DNA of 64,000 bases from Flavobacteriaceae bacterium. Lineage in GTDB: Bacteria; Bacteroidota; Bacteroidia; Flavobacteriales; Weeksellaceae. Position 1 is the stretch's first letter. The number at the start of each line of letters is the position of its first letter. A program made the position numbers and the translations under genes. The stretch is taken from assembly GCA_030538275.1 (NCBI GenBank), contig JAUNUH010000002.1, forward strand, positions 209,533 to 273,532, read 5' to 3'. Positions 21,327 to 29,167 of this stretch are shown here, piece after piece. The notes beneath the pieces were generated by a model, which was not told the origin of the DNA, searched no databases, and was given only the letters and a program-made list of their open reading frames with translations.

Positions 21327-21497
21327 AAAGTGTATAAAAATAAGAATTCTTAAAACCAAATGTTAATATTGATAAACACAATGAGTCTGGAACCGGAATT
21401 GTAGTATCAAACTCAAGTTAAATTTATATCAATTCTAAATTTGATTTTGTAAAAAAGATAAATAATATTAATTTAGTCGAATAAATACACATAAACC

Positions 21498-22319
21498 ATG
21501 GAAGTTAAAAAGACAGATAAAGCCAGCCTCAAAGGCAATAACACGCTTTATTTTCTAGGCGGTCTGAACTTGGTTCTACTGATAGTCTGGGGACTTTTCA
21601 GTTATACGCAGGCTCCCGAAAAAATTGAGATAGCTCCACCGCAAGAAATTGTGGAAACCACCGAAGCCGTGTTGATAGAAATTCCCGAACCGGAAACTCC
21701 ACCGCCGCCGCCACCACCTGCAGACGAGCCACCACCACCACCACCGCCTGCGGTTCCACAAGAAATTATCGAAACCCCAGAACCGGTTCCGCCACCACCT
21801 ATTGCAGAACAAAAACATACACCACCACCAATTCAGACAGGTCCTGTAGCAACAGGTCCCGTGAAAAAAGTCGATCTATCTGGGTTGAAAACCAAAACAG
21901 AAGAAGCACCCAAAGAGGAGCGTGTAACAGAACCAGTAACGGTGAACCGAGTAAGAGATATGGCAGTATATCCAGGTTGTGAAAAGAAAAAAGGAGATAA
22001 ACGAGAACTCGTAAACTGCTTTAGCGAAATGTTTTCTAAAGACATTTTGAGATTCTTGGATCCTGAATTTCCAAATGTAAATAAAGAAAGAGTTTCTGTT
22101 CAACTTGAATTTGTTGTGAATACAGATGGTTATATTGAAAAAATAAACCCTATCAGAGGTGATGAAATCTTCAAACCAGAGGCTAAACGAGCATTGGAAA
22201 GAGCTGCAGAAGATTTGAGAAGAAAAAACAGAAGAATTGAGCCTGCAAAAATGGCCGACGGAAGTAAAGCTCCGTTGATTTTCCAAAATAATGTAGTATT
22301 ACAGAATCCTGATTACTAA
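21498..22319 (+). CDS. tonB: Energy transducer TonB
   Basis: A 273-residue TonB-type protein that passes proton-motive energy from ExbBD to outer-membrane receptors. It has one N-terminal membrane segment (NTLYFLGGLNLVLLIVWGLFS), then a periplasmic spacer rich in Pro, Glu and Thr (about residues 50-125) with stretches of consecutive prolines, and a C-terminal domain with the Bacteroidetes pattern VYPGCEKKKGD and ELVNCFSEMFSKDI, then VSVQLEFVVNTDGYIEKI. ExbB and ExbD are not adjacent. It is separated from vanZ by 171 bases and ends at a clear terminator. Confidence 0.92.
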   Translation: MEVKKTDKASLKGNNTLYFLGGLNLVLLIVWGLFSYTQAPEKIEIAPPQEIVETTEAVLIEIPEPETPPPPPPPADEPPPPPPPAVPQEIIETPEPVPPPPIAEQKHTPPPIQTGPVATGPVKKVDLSGLKTKTEEAPKEERVTEPVTVNRVRDMAVYPGCEKKKGDKRELVNCFSEMFSKDILRFLDPEFPNVNKERVSVQLEFVVNTDGYIEKINPIRGDEIFKPEAKRALERAAEDLRRKNRRIEPAKMADGSKAPLIFQNNVVLQNPDY

Positions 22320-22338
22320 TTGGATTAAAAAATTATTG

Positions 22339-22364
22339 AAACCCGCTGAAAGGCGGGTTTTTTT
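22339..22364. terminator. Bidirectional terminator between tonB and the ABC ATPase gene
   Basis: A perfect 8-bp stem aaacccgc/gcgggttt (22339-22346 with 22353-22360) with a 6-base loop, followed by a run of T on the plus strand and preceded by an A-rich stretch that gives a partial U-tract on the minus strand. It ends tonB and lies at the stop of the convergent gene. Confidence 0.85.
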
Positions 22365-23349
22365 ATGAACCAGATTTCACCCATCTATACTTTAAAATCG
22401 AAAACTGAACTTTGGTATCAGGCATAATATTTTCTGGATGCCTACAACGCAATCGTTTACCTTTATAAATGATTTCAATTTCAAATCCATTTCCGATAAA
22501 TCGATTTTTCTTGATCAAACCTGTATGAGTTCCATATTTATCAATCCGAATTTCTTCAGGATAAATCACTACTACGTCTTTTAAAAAATTTCTTTGAATC
22601 CCCAATTTGGATGCTAAATCAGGGCCGAGGATATTTAATTGACCAAAAAGTTTGGCTACATACGTGTTATAGGGTTGATGATATATGCGTTGAGGTGAAT
22701 CAATCTGCAGGATTTTGCCTTCTCTCAATAATATCACCTTGTCTGAATAGCCCAAAGCATCGTCTGATCTATGTGAAGAAAAAATAACTGAAATTTTATT
22801 TTTTTCTAAAAAATTAAATAATTGATCCCTGATTTGAATATGGAGTGCTGCATCGAGTTGCCCAAAGGGTTCATCGAGTAACAACAAATCTGGTGGTGAA
22901 GCAATGGCACGAGCAATCGCGACACGCTGTTTTTGACCACCGCTCAAGTTTTCTGCTTTCTGATTGGCCAATTCCAACAAATTCAAAGCTTCTAATACCG
23001 TATTGATTCGTTTGTTTTTGGCAGGTAAATCCATATTACTCAAAAATTTACCCACAATCTCGTGAACAGGAATAAAGGAATCCAGTTCAAATTCTTGCGA
23101 AACATATCTTATTCTGTCATGACCCGGAATTAATTGGTAATCGCGTCCGCGAATCGATGATTTATTAAAGAAAATTTGCCCAGAGTCAGGTTGTAATTCG
23201 GCATTAATCAATTTTAATAATGTCGATTTACCACTACCACTTTCTCCCAGAATACAAAGCCTTTCGCCAGGAAGTACATCAAACGAAATGTCCTTTAAAA
23301 CACTTTTCTCTGCTTCATATGAGAAGCTGATTCTTTCTACTCTTAACAT
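22363..23349 (-). CDS. ABC transporter ATP-binding protein (PotA/FbpC-like), no permease nearby
   Basis: A 328-residue nucleotide-binding subunit. It has Walker A GESGSGKST (Lys41), the Q-loop region RYVSQEFELD, signature LSGGQKQR, Walker B DLLLLDEPFG, and the H-loop VIFSSHRSDDA. After about residue 235 comes an extra ~90-residue C-terminal region with a TOBE/OB-like look (VVIYPEEIRID, LIKKNRFIGNGFEIEIIYKGK), as in PotA, FbpC and ModC importers. The transported substrate cannot be told because no permease or binding protein is adjacent. Minus-strand gene with its own 190-base upstream gap. Confidence 0.88.
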   Translation of the reverse strand: MLRVERISFSYEAEKSVLKDISFDVLPGERLCILGESGSGKSTLLKLINAELQPDSGQIFFNKSSIRGRDYQLIPGHDRIRYVSQEFELDSFIPVHEIVGKFLSNMDLPAKNKRINTVLEALNLLELANQKAENLSGGQKQRVAIARAIASPPDLLLLDEPFGQLDAALHIQIRDQLFNFLEKNKISVIFSSHRSDDALGYSDKVILLREGKILQIDSPQRIYHQPYNTYVAKLFGQLNILGPDLASKLGIQRNFLKDVVVIYPEEIRIDKYGTHTGLIKKNRFIGNGFEIEIIYKGKRLRCRHPENIMPDTKVQFSILKYRWVKSGS

Positions 23350-23420
23350 GAATTAAAAGTAAGCAAAATTTCAAATAATGGAAAATGTAATCTCCAACAA
23401 GATGAAAAGAAATTATTTTT

Positions 23421-23465
23421 GACTAATTCATTGAGTAAAAAGGACATTTACTCAATGAATTAGTC
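23421..23465. repeat. Perfect 19-bp inverted repeat
   Basis: Bases 23421-23439 and 23447-23465 are exact reverse complements (gactaattcattgagtaaa), separated by the 7-base loop aaggaca. It lies between the ABC ATPase and the small membrane protein gene, both on the minus strand, about 75 bases past the latter's stop. Neither side has a convincing U-run, so it is not a textbook terminator; a regulator site, mRNA-stabilising hairpin or small palindromic element are alternatives. Confidence 0.8.
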
Positions 23466-23539
23466 AAGCTTTAAAATGTTTTTAAAAGACTGTAAAATGT
23501 TGAAATTTATCAACTTATTCTTCTTCATTTATTTTTGAA

Positions 23540-23950
23540 TTAATCTCTATCAAAAAAAGCAAAGATTAAGCCCGCCAAAGCTCCTTGACAAATTCCATAA
23601 AACAGCCATAAAAACACCAACGATGCAGAAACGCTCAAAATACTATAATTTATGAGCATTGCGGGTAAAACGGCTACAAATGCATACAAGAAACCCAGCT
23701 CAAGACCGCGCAGCCATTTACTTCCTTTTAAATCATCATAAAAACGATTCCAAACCCAATAAAGTGCAATTGCAACCAAAATAGCCTGTAGATAGTAGAA
23801 TACAGCAAAATTACTACCTTCTCTAAATGTACTGGCAAAATATTGTTCTGCAATGCCTGGGAAAAAAACCGGCATAAAATAAAGCGCCAAATAGGCAAAA
23901 ATTAAAAGCGCAACAGCCGATACAACAATGGGTAATACATTACTTTTCAT
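23540..23950 (-). CDS. Small four-helix membrane protein, function unknown
   Basis: A 136-residue hydrophobic protein with about four membrane helices: residues ~6-28 (IVVSAVALLIFAYLALYFMPV), ~50-66 (VFYYLQAILVAIALYWV), ~86-108 and ~112-132. Short charged loops (RFYDDLKGSKWLRG) separate helices 2 and 3. I do not recognise a domain family with confidence. It stands alone with non-coding flanks on both sides; the perfect inverted repeat at 23421-23465 lies downstream. Confidence 0.75.
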   Translation of the reverse strand: MKSNVLPIVVSAVALLIFAYLALYFMPVFFPGIAEQYFASTFREGSNFAVFYYLQAILVAIALYWVWNRFYDDLKGSKWLRGLELGFLYAFVAVLPAMLINYSILSVSASLVFLWLFYGICQGALAGLIFAFFDRD

Positions 23951-24010
23951 AAGAAACTTTTTTATAAAAATAGGAAATGTAAGCTAATTAAAAAAATATT
24001 TAAAAAGAAT

Positions 24011-24766
24011 TCAGCGATTCAAAAAAGATTGAATTAAATCAAGAGATTCTACTGGAGCCTCAAGATGGCCCATATGTCCAACAGGTAAAATATGCAATTG
24101 AATATGGGATTTTTGCGGAATTTGGGATGTGAATTTTTCTAAATCAACCGCCGAATCAAACTTACCCAAAATAATTTCTATGGGATAATCAGCCTTTTCT
24201 AGCACGGTTTGGGTGTCTTTTCTTTCTCGCATTCCCTTCAAAGCAGCGGTAATACCCTCCAGCGGCATTTCCATGGCCAGTTTGCGGGCAAACTCAATTT
24301 CATCTCTCAAATTATCCAAATTGTTTTGATTAAATAAATTTTTCACGCCGAGACGAATAAAACTCTCTCGATTTTCTTTTGCAGTTTCAACAGCTTTCAA
24401 TCGTTGTTGCTTTTTTTCCTGCGAATCTGGCATTGTGCTAGAAAAAAAGAGTGCGAGTTTTTCTACTTTTTCTGGGAAATCTCGCGCGATGCTCAATGCT
24501 ATATACCCGCCCATAGAATGCCCTATAAATGCAGCTTTGTCGATTTTTAAATGCGCAAGAATCTCTAATATTCCTTCGGCTTGTTTTTCCATACTATGAA
24601 CCTCTGCTATGGAAGGGGTTTTTCCATGGCCATACAAATCGGGAAGAATTATTCGATATTTTTTGGATAATTCTACAGAAAATTCATTCCACATGTCAGA
24701 ATTTTCTAAAAAACCATGAATCAATACAACAGGCTTACCAACGCCAATATCTCTAAAATGCATCAT
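24011..24766 (-). CDS. Alpha/beta hydrolase
   Basis: A 251-residue alpha/beta-hydrolase-fold enzyme of the esterase/MenH-like class. It shows the oxyanion segment VLIHGFLENSDMW, the nucleophile elbow FIGHSMGGYIAL, an aspartate region ILGKFDSAVD and the histidine in PVGHMGHLEAP. Substrate unknown. The start has two adjacent ATG codons (24766 and 24763). A TAAATTTG promoter box at 24805-24812 fits an independent transcript despite the 71-base gap to mutY upstream. Confidence 0.9.
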   Translation of the reverse strand: MMHFRDIGVGKPVVLIHGFLENSDMWNEFSVELSKKYRIILPDLYGHGKTPSIAEVHSMEKQAEGILEILAHLKIDKAAFIGHSMGGYIALSIARDFPEKVEKLALFFSSTMPDSQEKKQQRLKAVETAKENRESFIRLGVKNLFNQNNLDNLRDEIEFARKLAMEMPLEGITAALKGMRERKDTQTVLEKADYPIEIILGKFDSAVDLEKFTSQIPQKSHIQLHILPVGHMGHLEAPVESLDLIQSFLNR

Positions 24767-24804
24767 TATTGTAATTTTGGGAATTTAAACCAAGAAAATT
24801 GTAC

Positions 24805-24812
24805 CAAATTTA
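24805..24812 (-). promoter_or_regulatory. -7 promoter box for the alpha/beta hydrolase
   Basis: The minus strand reads TAAATTTG, matching TAnnTTTG, about 38 bases before the start codon at 24766, in the gap between mutY and this gene. Confidence 0.4.
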
Positions 24813-24837
24813 ATTTCATAAATCGAAAAACCAGAAT

Positions 24838-25878
24838 TCAGGTATTGAATTTAGAAATTAGAAATTGCGCAACAGGCACAGGAAAAGGAAAATTGTGCAT
24901 TTGTGTGGAAGAAACTGAAATGAAATCTTTTTCGTTCTTCAATTGTAAAAACGCATTTTCATTCAATTGAATTTCATAAAAGTGAATATGCAGTTTTTGA
25001 TGCGTTAAAATATGAATAATTTTGTATAAAAAAACGGGGTCTTCAGTTGTAATATTGTGAAAATCTATAGCAAATTCTTTTGTTTTGGCTTCCTCCAGAG
25101 GTAATTCGAATAGATTTTGCCAAATATCTTTTTGAATTCTTTTTTTGATTAAAAATTCATTTTGTTTTTTATTTTGAATAAAAAAGTAATGAAAATATCG
25201 TTCACGAATTTTTACTTTTTTGATTTTTACTGGGAGTTTATTTATTTGGCCCGTATTATATGCCACGCATTGTGATTGAACGGGGCAGATGTTACAGTTT
25301 GGATTTTTGGGTAGGCAGATTCGAGCGCCAATTTCCATAACAGCTTGATTGAAGTCGCCTGGATTTTCTTGCGGCATCAAGGCTAAGACATAATTGAAGA
25401 AATAAGAATGCGCATCAGAATCGGCTGTATTTTTATTAATTCCGAAAAATCGAGCATAAAATCTGAATGCATTCCCGTCGATAGCCGGTACTTTTTCGTT
25501 ATAGGAAATCGATGCTATAGCGGCTGCCGTATAAGGTCCGATACCAGGCAGTTTTTTCAAATTTTGGAAACTATCGGGGAAAATGCCGTCATATTCGGTC
25601 ACGATAATTTGGGCTGTTTTGAGCAAATTTCTAGCACGTGAATAGTATCCGAGTCCTTGCCAAAGATTGAGCACCTCGGTCTCGTTGGCATGCGAAAGAC
25701 TGTGAACATTCGGGAATTTTTCAATAAACCTTAAATAATAGCTCAAGCCTTGATTTACACGTGTTTGCTGAAGTATAATTTCTGATAGCCATATGGGGTA
25801 AACTTTTTTATTTGCTCTCCAGGGTAAATCACGTTTGTTTTTATGATACCAATCTAATATTAAGTAAATGAATGACAT
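24838..25878 (-). CDS. mutY: A/G-specific adenine glycosylase
   Basis: A 346-residue repair enzyme that removes adenine mispaired with 8-oxoguanine. The catalytic Glu33 lies in SEIILQQTRV, the helix-hairpin-helix is LKKLPGIGPYTAAAI, and the catalytic Asp134 is in VPAIDGNAFR. The 4Fe-4S ligands are Cys188, Cys195, Cys198 and Cys204 (spacing 6-2-5). The C-terminal ~120 residues are the NUDIX-like 8-oxoG-recognition domain. The gene diverges from HU across 78 bases. Confidence 0.96.
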   Translation of the reverse strand: MSFIYLILDWYHKNKRDLPWRANKKVYPIWLSEIILQQTRVNQGLSYYLRFIEKFPNVHSLSHANETEVLNLWQGLGYYSRARNLLKTAQIIVTEYDGIFPDSFQNLKKLPGIGPYTAAAIASISYNEKVPAIDGNAFRFYARFFGINKNTADSDAHSYFFNYVLALMPQENPGDFNQAVMEIGARICLPKNPNCNICPVQSQCVAYNTGQINKLPVKIKKVKIRERYFHYFFIQNKKQNEFLIKKRIQKDIWQNLFELPLEEAKTKEFAIDFHNITTEDPVFLYKIIHILTHQKLHIHFYEIQLNENAFLQLKNEKDFISVSSTQMHNFPFPVPVAQFLISKFNT

Positions 25879-25916
25879 AATTGATAAAATATGTAGTTTA
25901 TATAATTAAAAGTACC

Positions 25917-25924
25917 TATATTTG
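25917..25924 (+). promoter_or_regulatory. -7 promoter box for HU
   Basis: TATATTTG followed by C is an exact TAnnTTTGc match, 33 bases before the HU ATG at 25957. It probably drives HU and the 30-residue basic gene together. Confidence 0.65.
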
Positions 25925-25956
25925 CACACTTAAAATAACATAACAAAAATACATAA

Positions 25957-26247
25957 ATGACTAAAGCAGAAATCGTAACCAATATTTCGAATGAATTGGG
26001 GTTAGAGAAGAATGACACACAAAGAGTTGTGGAGACCTTCATGGAAGAGGTTAAAAAGGCTATGACAAACGGTGAGAATGTTTACTTGAGAGGATTTGGT
26101 TCTTTTATTATCAAAACACGTGCAGAGAAAACGGGGAGAAATATTTCAAAGAATAAAGCGATCAAAATTCCTGCACATAATATTCCTGCCTTCAAACCTT
26201 CAAAAAGTTTTGTAGAAGACGTTAAAGCCAACGTAAAAGTAAAATAA
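25957..26247 (+). CDS. HU/IHF family DNA-binding protein
   Basis: A 96-residue nucleoid protein that bends DNA as a dimer. The dimerisation helices are MTKAEIVTNISNELGL and VVETFMEEVKKAM; the beta-arm region is LRGFGSFIIKTRAEKTGRN, and the DNA-intercalating proline is in KIPAHNIPAFKPSKSF. The length matches the family (about 90-100). It has a strong promoter box and is followed by the tiny basic gene at 26267 without a terminator between them. Confidence 0.96.
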   Translation: MTKAEIVTNISNELGLEKNDTQRVVETFMEEVKKAMTNGENVYLRGFGSFIIKTRAEKTGRNISKNKAIKIPAHNIPAFKPSKSFVEDVKANVKVK

Positions 26248-26266
26248 TCAAATAAAATCCTAGTTT

Positions 26267-26359
26267 ATGCCAAGCGGAAAAAAGAGAAAAAGACATAAGG
26301 TATCTACCCACAAAAGAAAGAAAAGAAGAAGATTGAACAGACACAAAAAGAAAAAATAA
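26267..26359 (+). CDS. 30-residue highly basic protein, probable small ribosomal protein (AURKAIP1/COX24-like)
   Basis: A short frame, ATG at 26267 to TAA at 26359, encodes 30 residues starting MPSGKKRKRHK and ending in NRHKKKK. More than two thirds of the residues are Lys, Arg or His and there are no acidic residues. I recall near-identical small proteins between HU and rng in many Bacteroidetes, and the pattern resembles the AURKAIP1/COX24 C-terminal domain found in bacterial small-subunit protein bS22 and mitochondrial mS38. Ribosome membership is inference. It lies 19 bases after HU and is followed by a terminator at 26383-26414. Confidence 0.78.
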   Translation: MPSGKKRKRHKVSTHKRKKRRRLNRHKKKK

Positions 26360-26382
26360 GTAACTTTTTGTAACTGAATATA

Positions 26383-26414
26383 AAAATGCACCGCTTATAG
26401 AGTCGGTGCATTTT
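26383..26414 (+). terminator. Intrinsic terminator after the HU-small basic protein unit
   Basis: An 11-bp perfect stem (aaaatgcaccg 26383-26393 with 26404-26414) and a 10-base loop, ending in four T. It lies 24 bases before the rng start, so it separates HU expression from rng or partly attenuates it. Confidence 0.75.
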
Positions 26415-26438
26415 CGATTGATTTTGACATAACGCACA

Positions 26439-27998
26439 ATGGTAAAGGAACTCGTAATACAGGCCGAAGATGATGTAGTAAAAATTGCGATGCTTGAGGA
26501 TGGCCGACTCATGGAATTTCAACAAGAACAAGTAAACCAAATATATAATGTAGGCGATATTTTTCTGGCTAAAATCAAAAAATTAGCTCCAGGTATGAAC
26601 GCTGCATTTGTGAATATTGGCTCTGATAAAGATGCCTTTTTGCATTACCACGATTTGGGACCACAAGTTAAATCTCTTGTGACCTATCTACAATTGGTAC
26701 GCAATAGCAAATTCAAAACACACTTGCTCCAATCATTTAGAAATGGTGAAGATATAAACAAGGACGGCACCATGGATCAAGTGTTGCAGCCAGGGCAAAA
26801 TATTTTGGTTCAAATCGTAAAAGAACCCATTTCGACCAAAGGTCCTAGAGTAACTTCTGAAATCTCTATTCCAGGCAGATATCTGGTATTGGTACCCTTC
26901 TCTGATCGTGTTTCTATTTCTCAAAAAATAAAAGAAAAAAAAGAACGTGATCGGCTCACCATGCTTATAGAAAGTATTAAACCCCAAGGTTTTGGTGTGA
27001 TTATTCGTACGGTTGCAGAAAATCGTAAAGTCGCAGAGCTGCATCAAGATTTACTAGATCTTACAGATAAATGGAAGCATATTTACCAAAATATTCGAAC
27101 CAAAAATCTTCCAAAATGTGTGCATTCAGAAATGAGCCGTGCATCAACCATCTTACGTGATAAATTCAATGAAGATTTTGTGAAAATCCATACAGATGAC
27201 AAAGAGCTCGAAACGGAATTAAAAGAGTTTTTGCATATTATTGCGCCAGGAAAAGAGGATATTGTACAGCATTTTAATCGGCAAACGCCTATTTTGGAGC
27301 ATTTTGGAATCGAAAAACAAATCAAACAATCCTTTGGACAAAATGTGAATATACCCGAATCTAAAGGTGCCTATCTAGTGATTCAACATACCGAAGCACT
27401 GCATGTAATCGATGTGAATTCTGGAAATATTAAGGGAAATAAGGAATCACAAGAACAAAACGCTCTCGAAGTGAATTTAAAAGCCGCCTCGGAAATTGCT
27501 CGCCAATTGAGATTGCGAGATATGGGCGGAATCGTTGTCGTGGATTTTATTGATTTGAGAGAATCTAAAAATAAAAAGAAATTCTACGAACACCTGAAAA
27601 ATGAAATGAAAAGGGATACCGCAAAGCATAAAGTTTTGCCACCTTCACGATTCGGTCTTGTACAGATTACCAGACAGCGTGTACGGCCAGAAATGATTAT
27701 CAAAACCAAAGAGGATAATCCAAATCCTAATGGAAAAGTAGAAGCGCCAATAATCATTATCGATCGTATAGAATCTAAAGTAAAAGAGATTGCCGAAGCC
27801 AAAAAAGCCTCTAAACTAACAATTCATATGCATCCGTTTGTTGCGGCTTATTTAAAACAAGGCATTCCATCGAAAAGAAAAAAATGGGCCTGGAAATATA
27901 AAATTCAAATCAAAATTATGCCAAGAGATTCATTCAAATATCTGGAATTGCATTTTACTGATGAAAATGATGAATTGGTATATAAGGAATCAAATTAA
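26439..27998 (+). CDS. rng: Ribonuclease E/G family endoribonuclease
   Basis: A 519-residue RNase G-type enzyme that cuts single-stranded AU-rich RNA in rRNA maturation and mRNA decay. The N-terminal S1 RNA-binding domain (about 35-125) includes YNVGDIFLAKIKKLAPGMNA and DKDAFLHYHDLG. The 5'-sensor and RNase H-like region follows, and the metal-binding aspartates are in LHVIDVNSG and GGIVVVDFIDL. No long C-terminal degradosome scaffold is present, consistent with RNase G rather than RNase E. The start lies 24 bases after a terminator; I see no obvious -7 box in that short gap. Convergent with comF, 9 bases apart. Confidence 0.94.
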   Translation: MVKELVIQAEDDVVKIAMLEDGRLMEFQQEQVNQIYNVGDIFLAKIKKLAPGMNAAFVNIGSDKDAFLHYHDLGPQVKSLVTYLQLVRNSKFKTHLLQSFRNGEDINKDGTMDQVLQPGQNILVQIVKEPISTKGPRVTSEISIPGRYLVLVPFSDRVSISQKIKEKKERDRLTMLIESIKPQGFGVIIRTVAENRKVAELHQDLLDLTDKWKHIYQNIRTKNLPKCVHSEMSRASTILRDKFNEDFVKIHTDDKELETELKEFLHIIAPGKEDIVQHFNRQTPILEHFGIEKQIKQSFGQNVNIPESKGAYLVIQHTEALHVIDVNSGNIKGNKESQEQNALEVNLKAASEIARQLRLRDMGGIVVVDFIDLRESKNKKKFYEHLKNEMKRDTAKHKVLPPSRFGLVQITRQRVRPEMIIKTKEDNPNPNGKVEAPIIIIDRIESKVKEIAEAKKASKLTIHMHPFVAAYLKQGIPSKRKKWAWKYKIQIKIMPRDSFKYLELHFTDENDELVYKESN

Positions 27999-28007
27999 AT
28001 CTAGCGG

Positions 28008-28670
28008 CTATAGCACTTTGGCCATAGTGTAAACATAAATTTTTACATTTTTCTTTTCATGTAATATTTTACAACAATTCACCAGGGTTGCGCCTGTAGT
28101 ATGCACATCGTCAACAAGTAGTATAGAATTGTATTGATGTAAATCATCAGAAACTTCAAAGGCATTGCGTAAAGAATTCAACCTTTCAAATCTATTTTTA
28201 TGCGTTTGTGAATCTTTCCTTTTGATACGCTTCAACAAGTCTGGCGCAAAAGGAATTTGAAGATTCTCTGACAATGTTTTTGCAAATAAACTCACTTGAT
28301 TATAGCCTCTAACCCGCATAGTACGGTGATGTGACGGTACACAAGTAATGACGTCATAGGCGTGTACAGCTATAGTAGGTAATGCAAGATTGGCCAAAGC
28401 CTTACCTATAAAAGGCATATTATAGTATTTGTTGGCCATGATGAGGCGTTTGGATGCATTTTGTTGATAATAAAAGAGTAGGGCAGAAGCAGCTTCTACT
28501 TCGGCCTCTCGTGAAAGCGATTCCCAAAGAAGATTTTCACGATTCATCTCCCAGTGTGTAAAAGGCATCTGTACATAGCAACGCATACACAGCGGTAGCT
28601 CCAAATCAGGGATAATGCGCGTGCAGTGCAGGCAACGCCTCGGGAAAAATAAATCAATTATAGCTTGCAT
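28008..28670 (-). CDS. comF: ComF family phosphoribosyltransferase-like protein
   Basis: A 220-residue protein with an N-terminal zinc ribbon (RRCLHCTRIIP and LCMRC) and a C-terminal phosphoribosyltransferase fold with the PRPP-binding loop ILLVDDVHTTGATL. Also visible is the family segment VPSHHRTMRVRGYNQ. ComF proteins act in DNA uptake and fork repair in some bacteria; in Bacteroidetes the role is not established. The start codon at 28670 and the queD promoter box at 28686 lie back to back. Confidence 0.93.
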   Translation of the reverse strand: MQAIIDLFFPRRCLHCTRIIPDLELPLCMRCYVQMPFTHWEMNRENLLWESLSREAEVEAASALLFYYQQNASKRLIMANKYYNMPFIGKALANLALPTIAVHAYDVITCVPSHHRTMRVRGYNQVSLFAKTLSENLQIPFAPDLLKRIKRKDSQTHKNRFERLNSLRNAFEVSDDLHQYNSILLVDDVHTTGATLVNCCKILHEKKNVKIYVYTMAKVL

Positions 28671-28685
28671 TCCCCTAAATTACAG

Positions 28686-28693
28686 TATTTTTG
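28686..28693 (+). promoter_or_regulatory. -7 promoter box for queD, fixing its start
   Basis: TATTTTTG followed by C matches TAnnTTTGc. A possible TTG start at 28691 lies inside this box, so translation must begin downstream, at the ATG at 28712. Confidence 0.55.
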
Positions 28694-28711
28694 CGTAATA
28701 CAGATTTTGGA

Positions 28712-29167
28712 ATGAATAAAATTAGAATAACCAAAATATTTAATTTTGAAACAGCTCATGCATTGTATGGTTACGAGGGAAAATGTAAAAACATCCATGG
28801 ACATTCCTATAAATTATATGTAACTGTTGCTGGAAGTCCCATACAAGAGATCGGCCACGCGCAATTGGGAATGGTCATGGACTTTGGAGATTTGAAAAAA
28901 TTGATACATGAATTGATTATAGACCCTCTAGATCACGCTGTTTTGTTGAATGTAAATACGGATCATAAGGCTCTGGGTGAAACTTTACTGAAAGATGGGC
29001 ACAAAATTATTTTTACAAATTTTCAACCTACATGTGAGAATATGCTGCTTGATTTTGCCCAAAAAATCAATGAAAAACTACCCAAAAACATCAATCTGGT
29101 TAAATTACAACTTTTCGAAACAGAGAATTCTTATGGGGAATGGATAGCAGCCGACAACATACATTAA
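28712..29167 (+). CDS. queD: 6-carboxytetrahydropterin synthase / 6-pyruvoyltetrahydropterin synthase family
   Basis: A 151-residue enzyme of the QueD/PTPS fold, which in queuosine synthesis turns dihydroneopterin triphosphate into 6-carboxytetrahydropterin. The zinc histidines are in FNFETAHAL and NIHGHSYKL, with the catalytic Cys just before (GKCKNIHGH). DPLDHAVLLN and the late glutamate in QLFETENSYGEW complete the active site. A ~25-residue insert between the zinc site and VMDFGDLK makes it longer than E. coli QueD. The last 28 bases overlap the next gene. Confidence 0.9.
   Translation: MNKIRITKIFNFETAHALYGYEGKCKNIHGHSYKLYVTVAGSPIQEIGHAQLGMVMDFGDLKKLIHELIIDPLDHAVLLNVNTDHKALGETLLKDGHKIIFTNFQPTCENMLLDFAQKINEKLPKNINLVKLQLFETENSYGEWIAADNIH

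Noticed and set aside
21576..21818. Trp/Arg-rich frame on the minus strand inside tonB
   Set aside because: It is the complement of the proline codons in the TonB spacer and has no start context or homologue I know.
23421..23465. The perfect palindrome read as an ordinary terminator
   Set aside because: No adequate U-run on either strand directly after the stem, so I list it as a repeat of unknown role.
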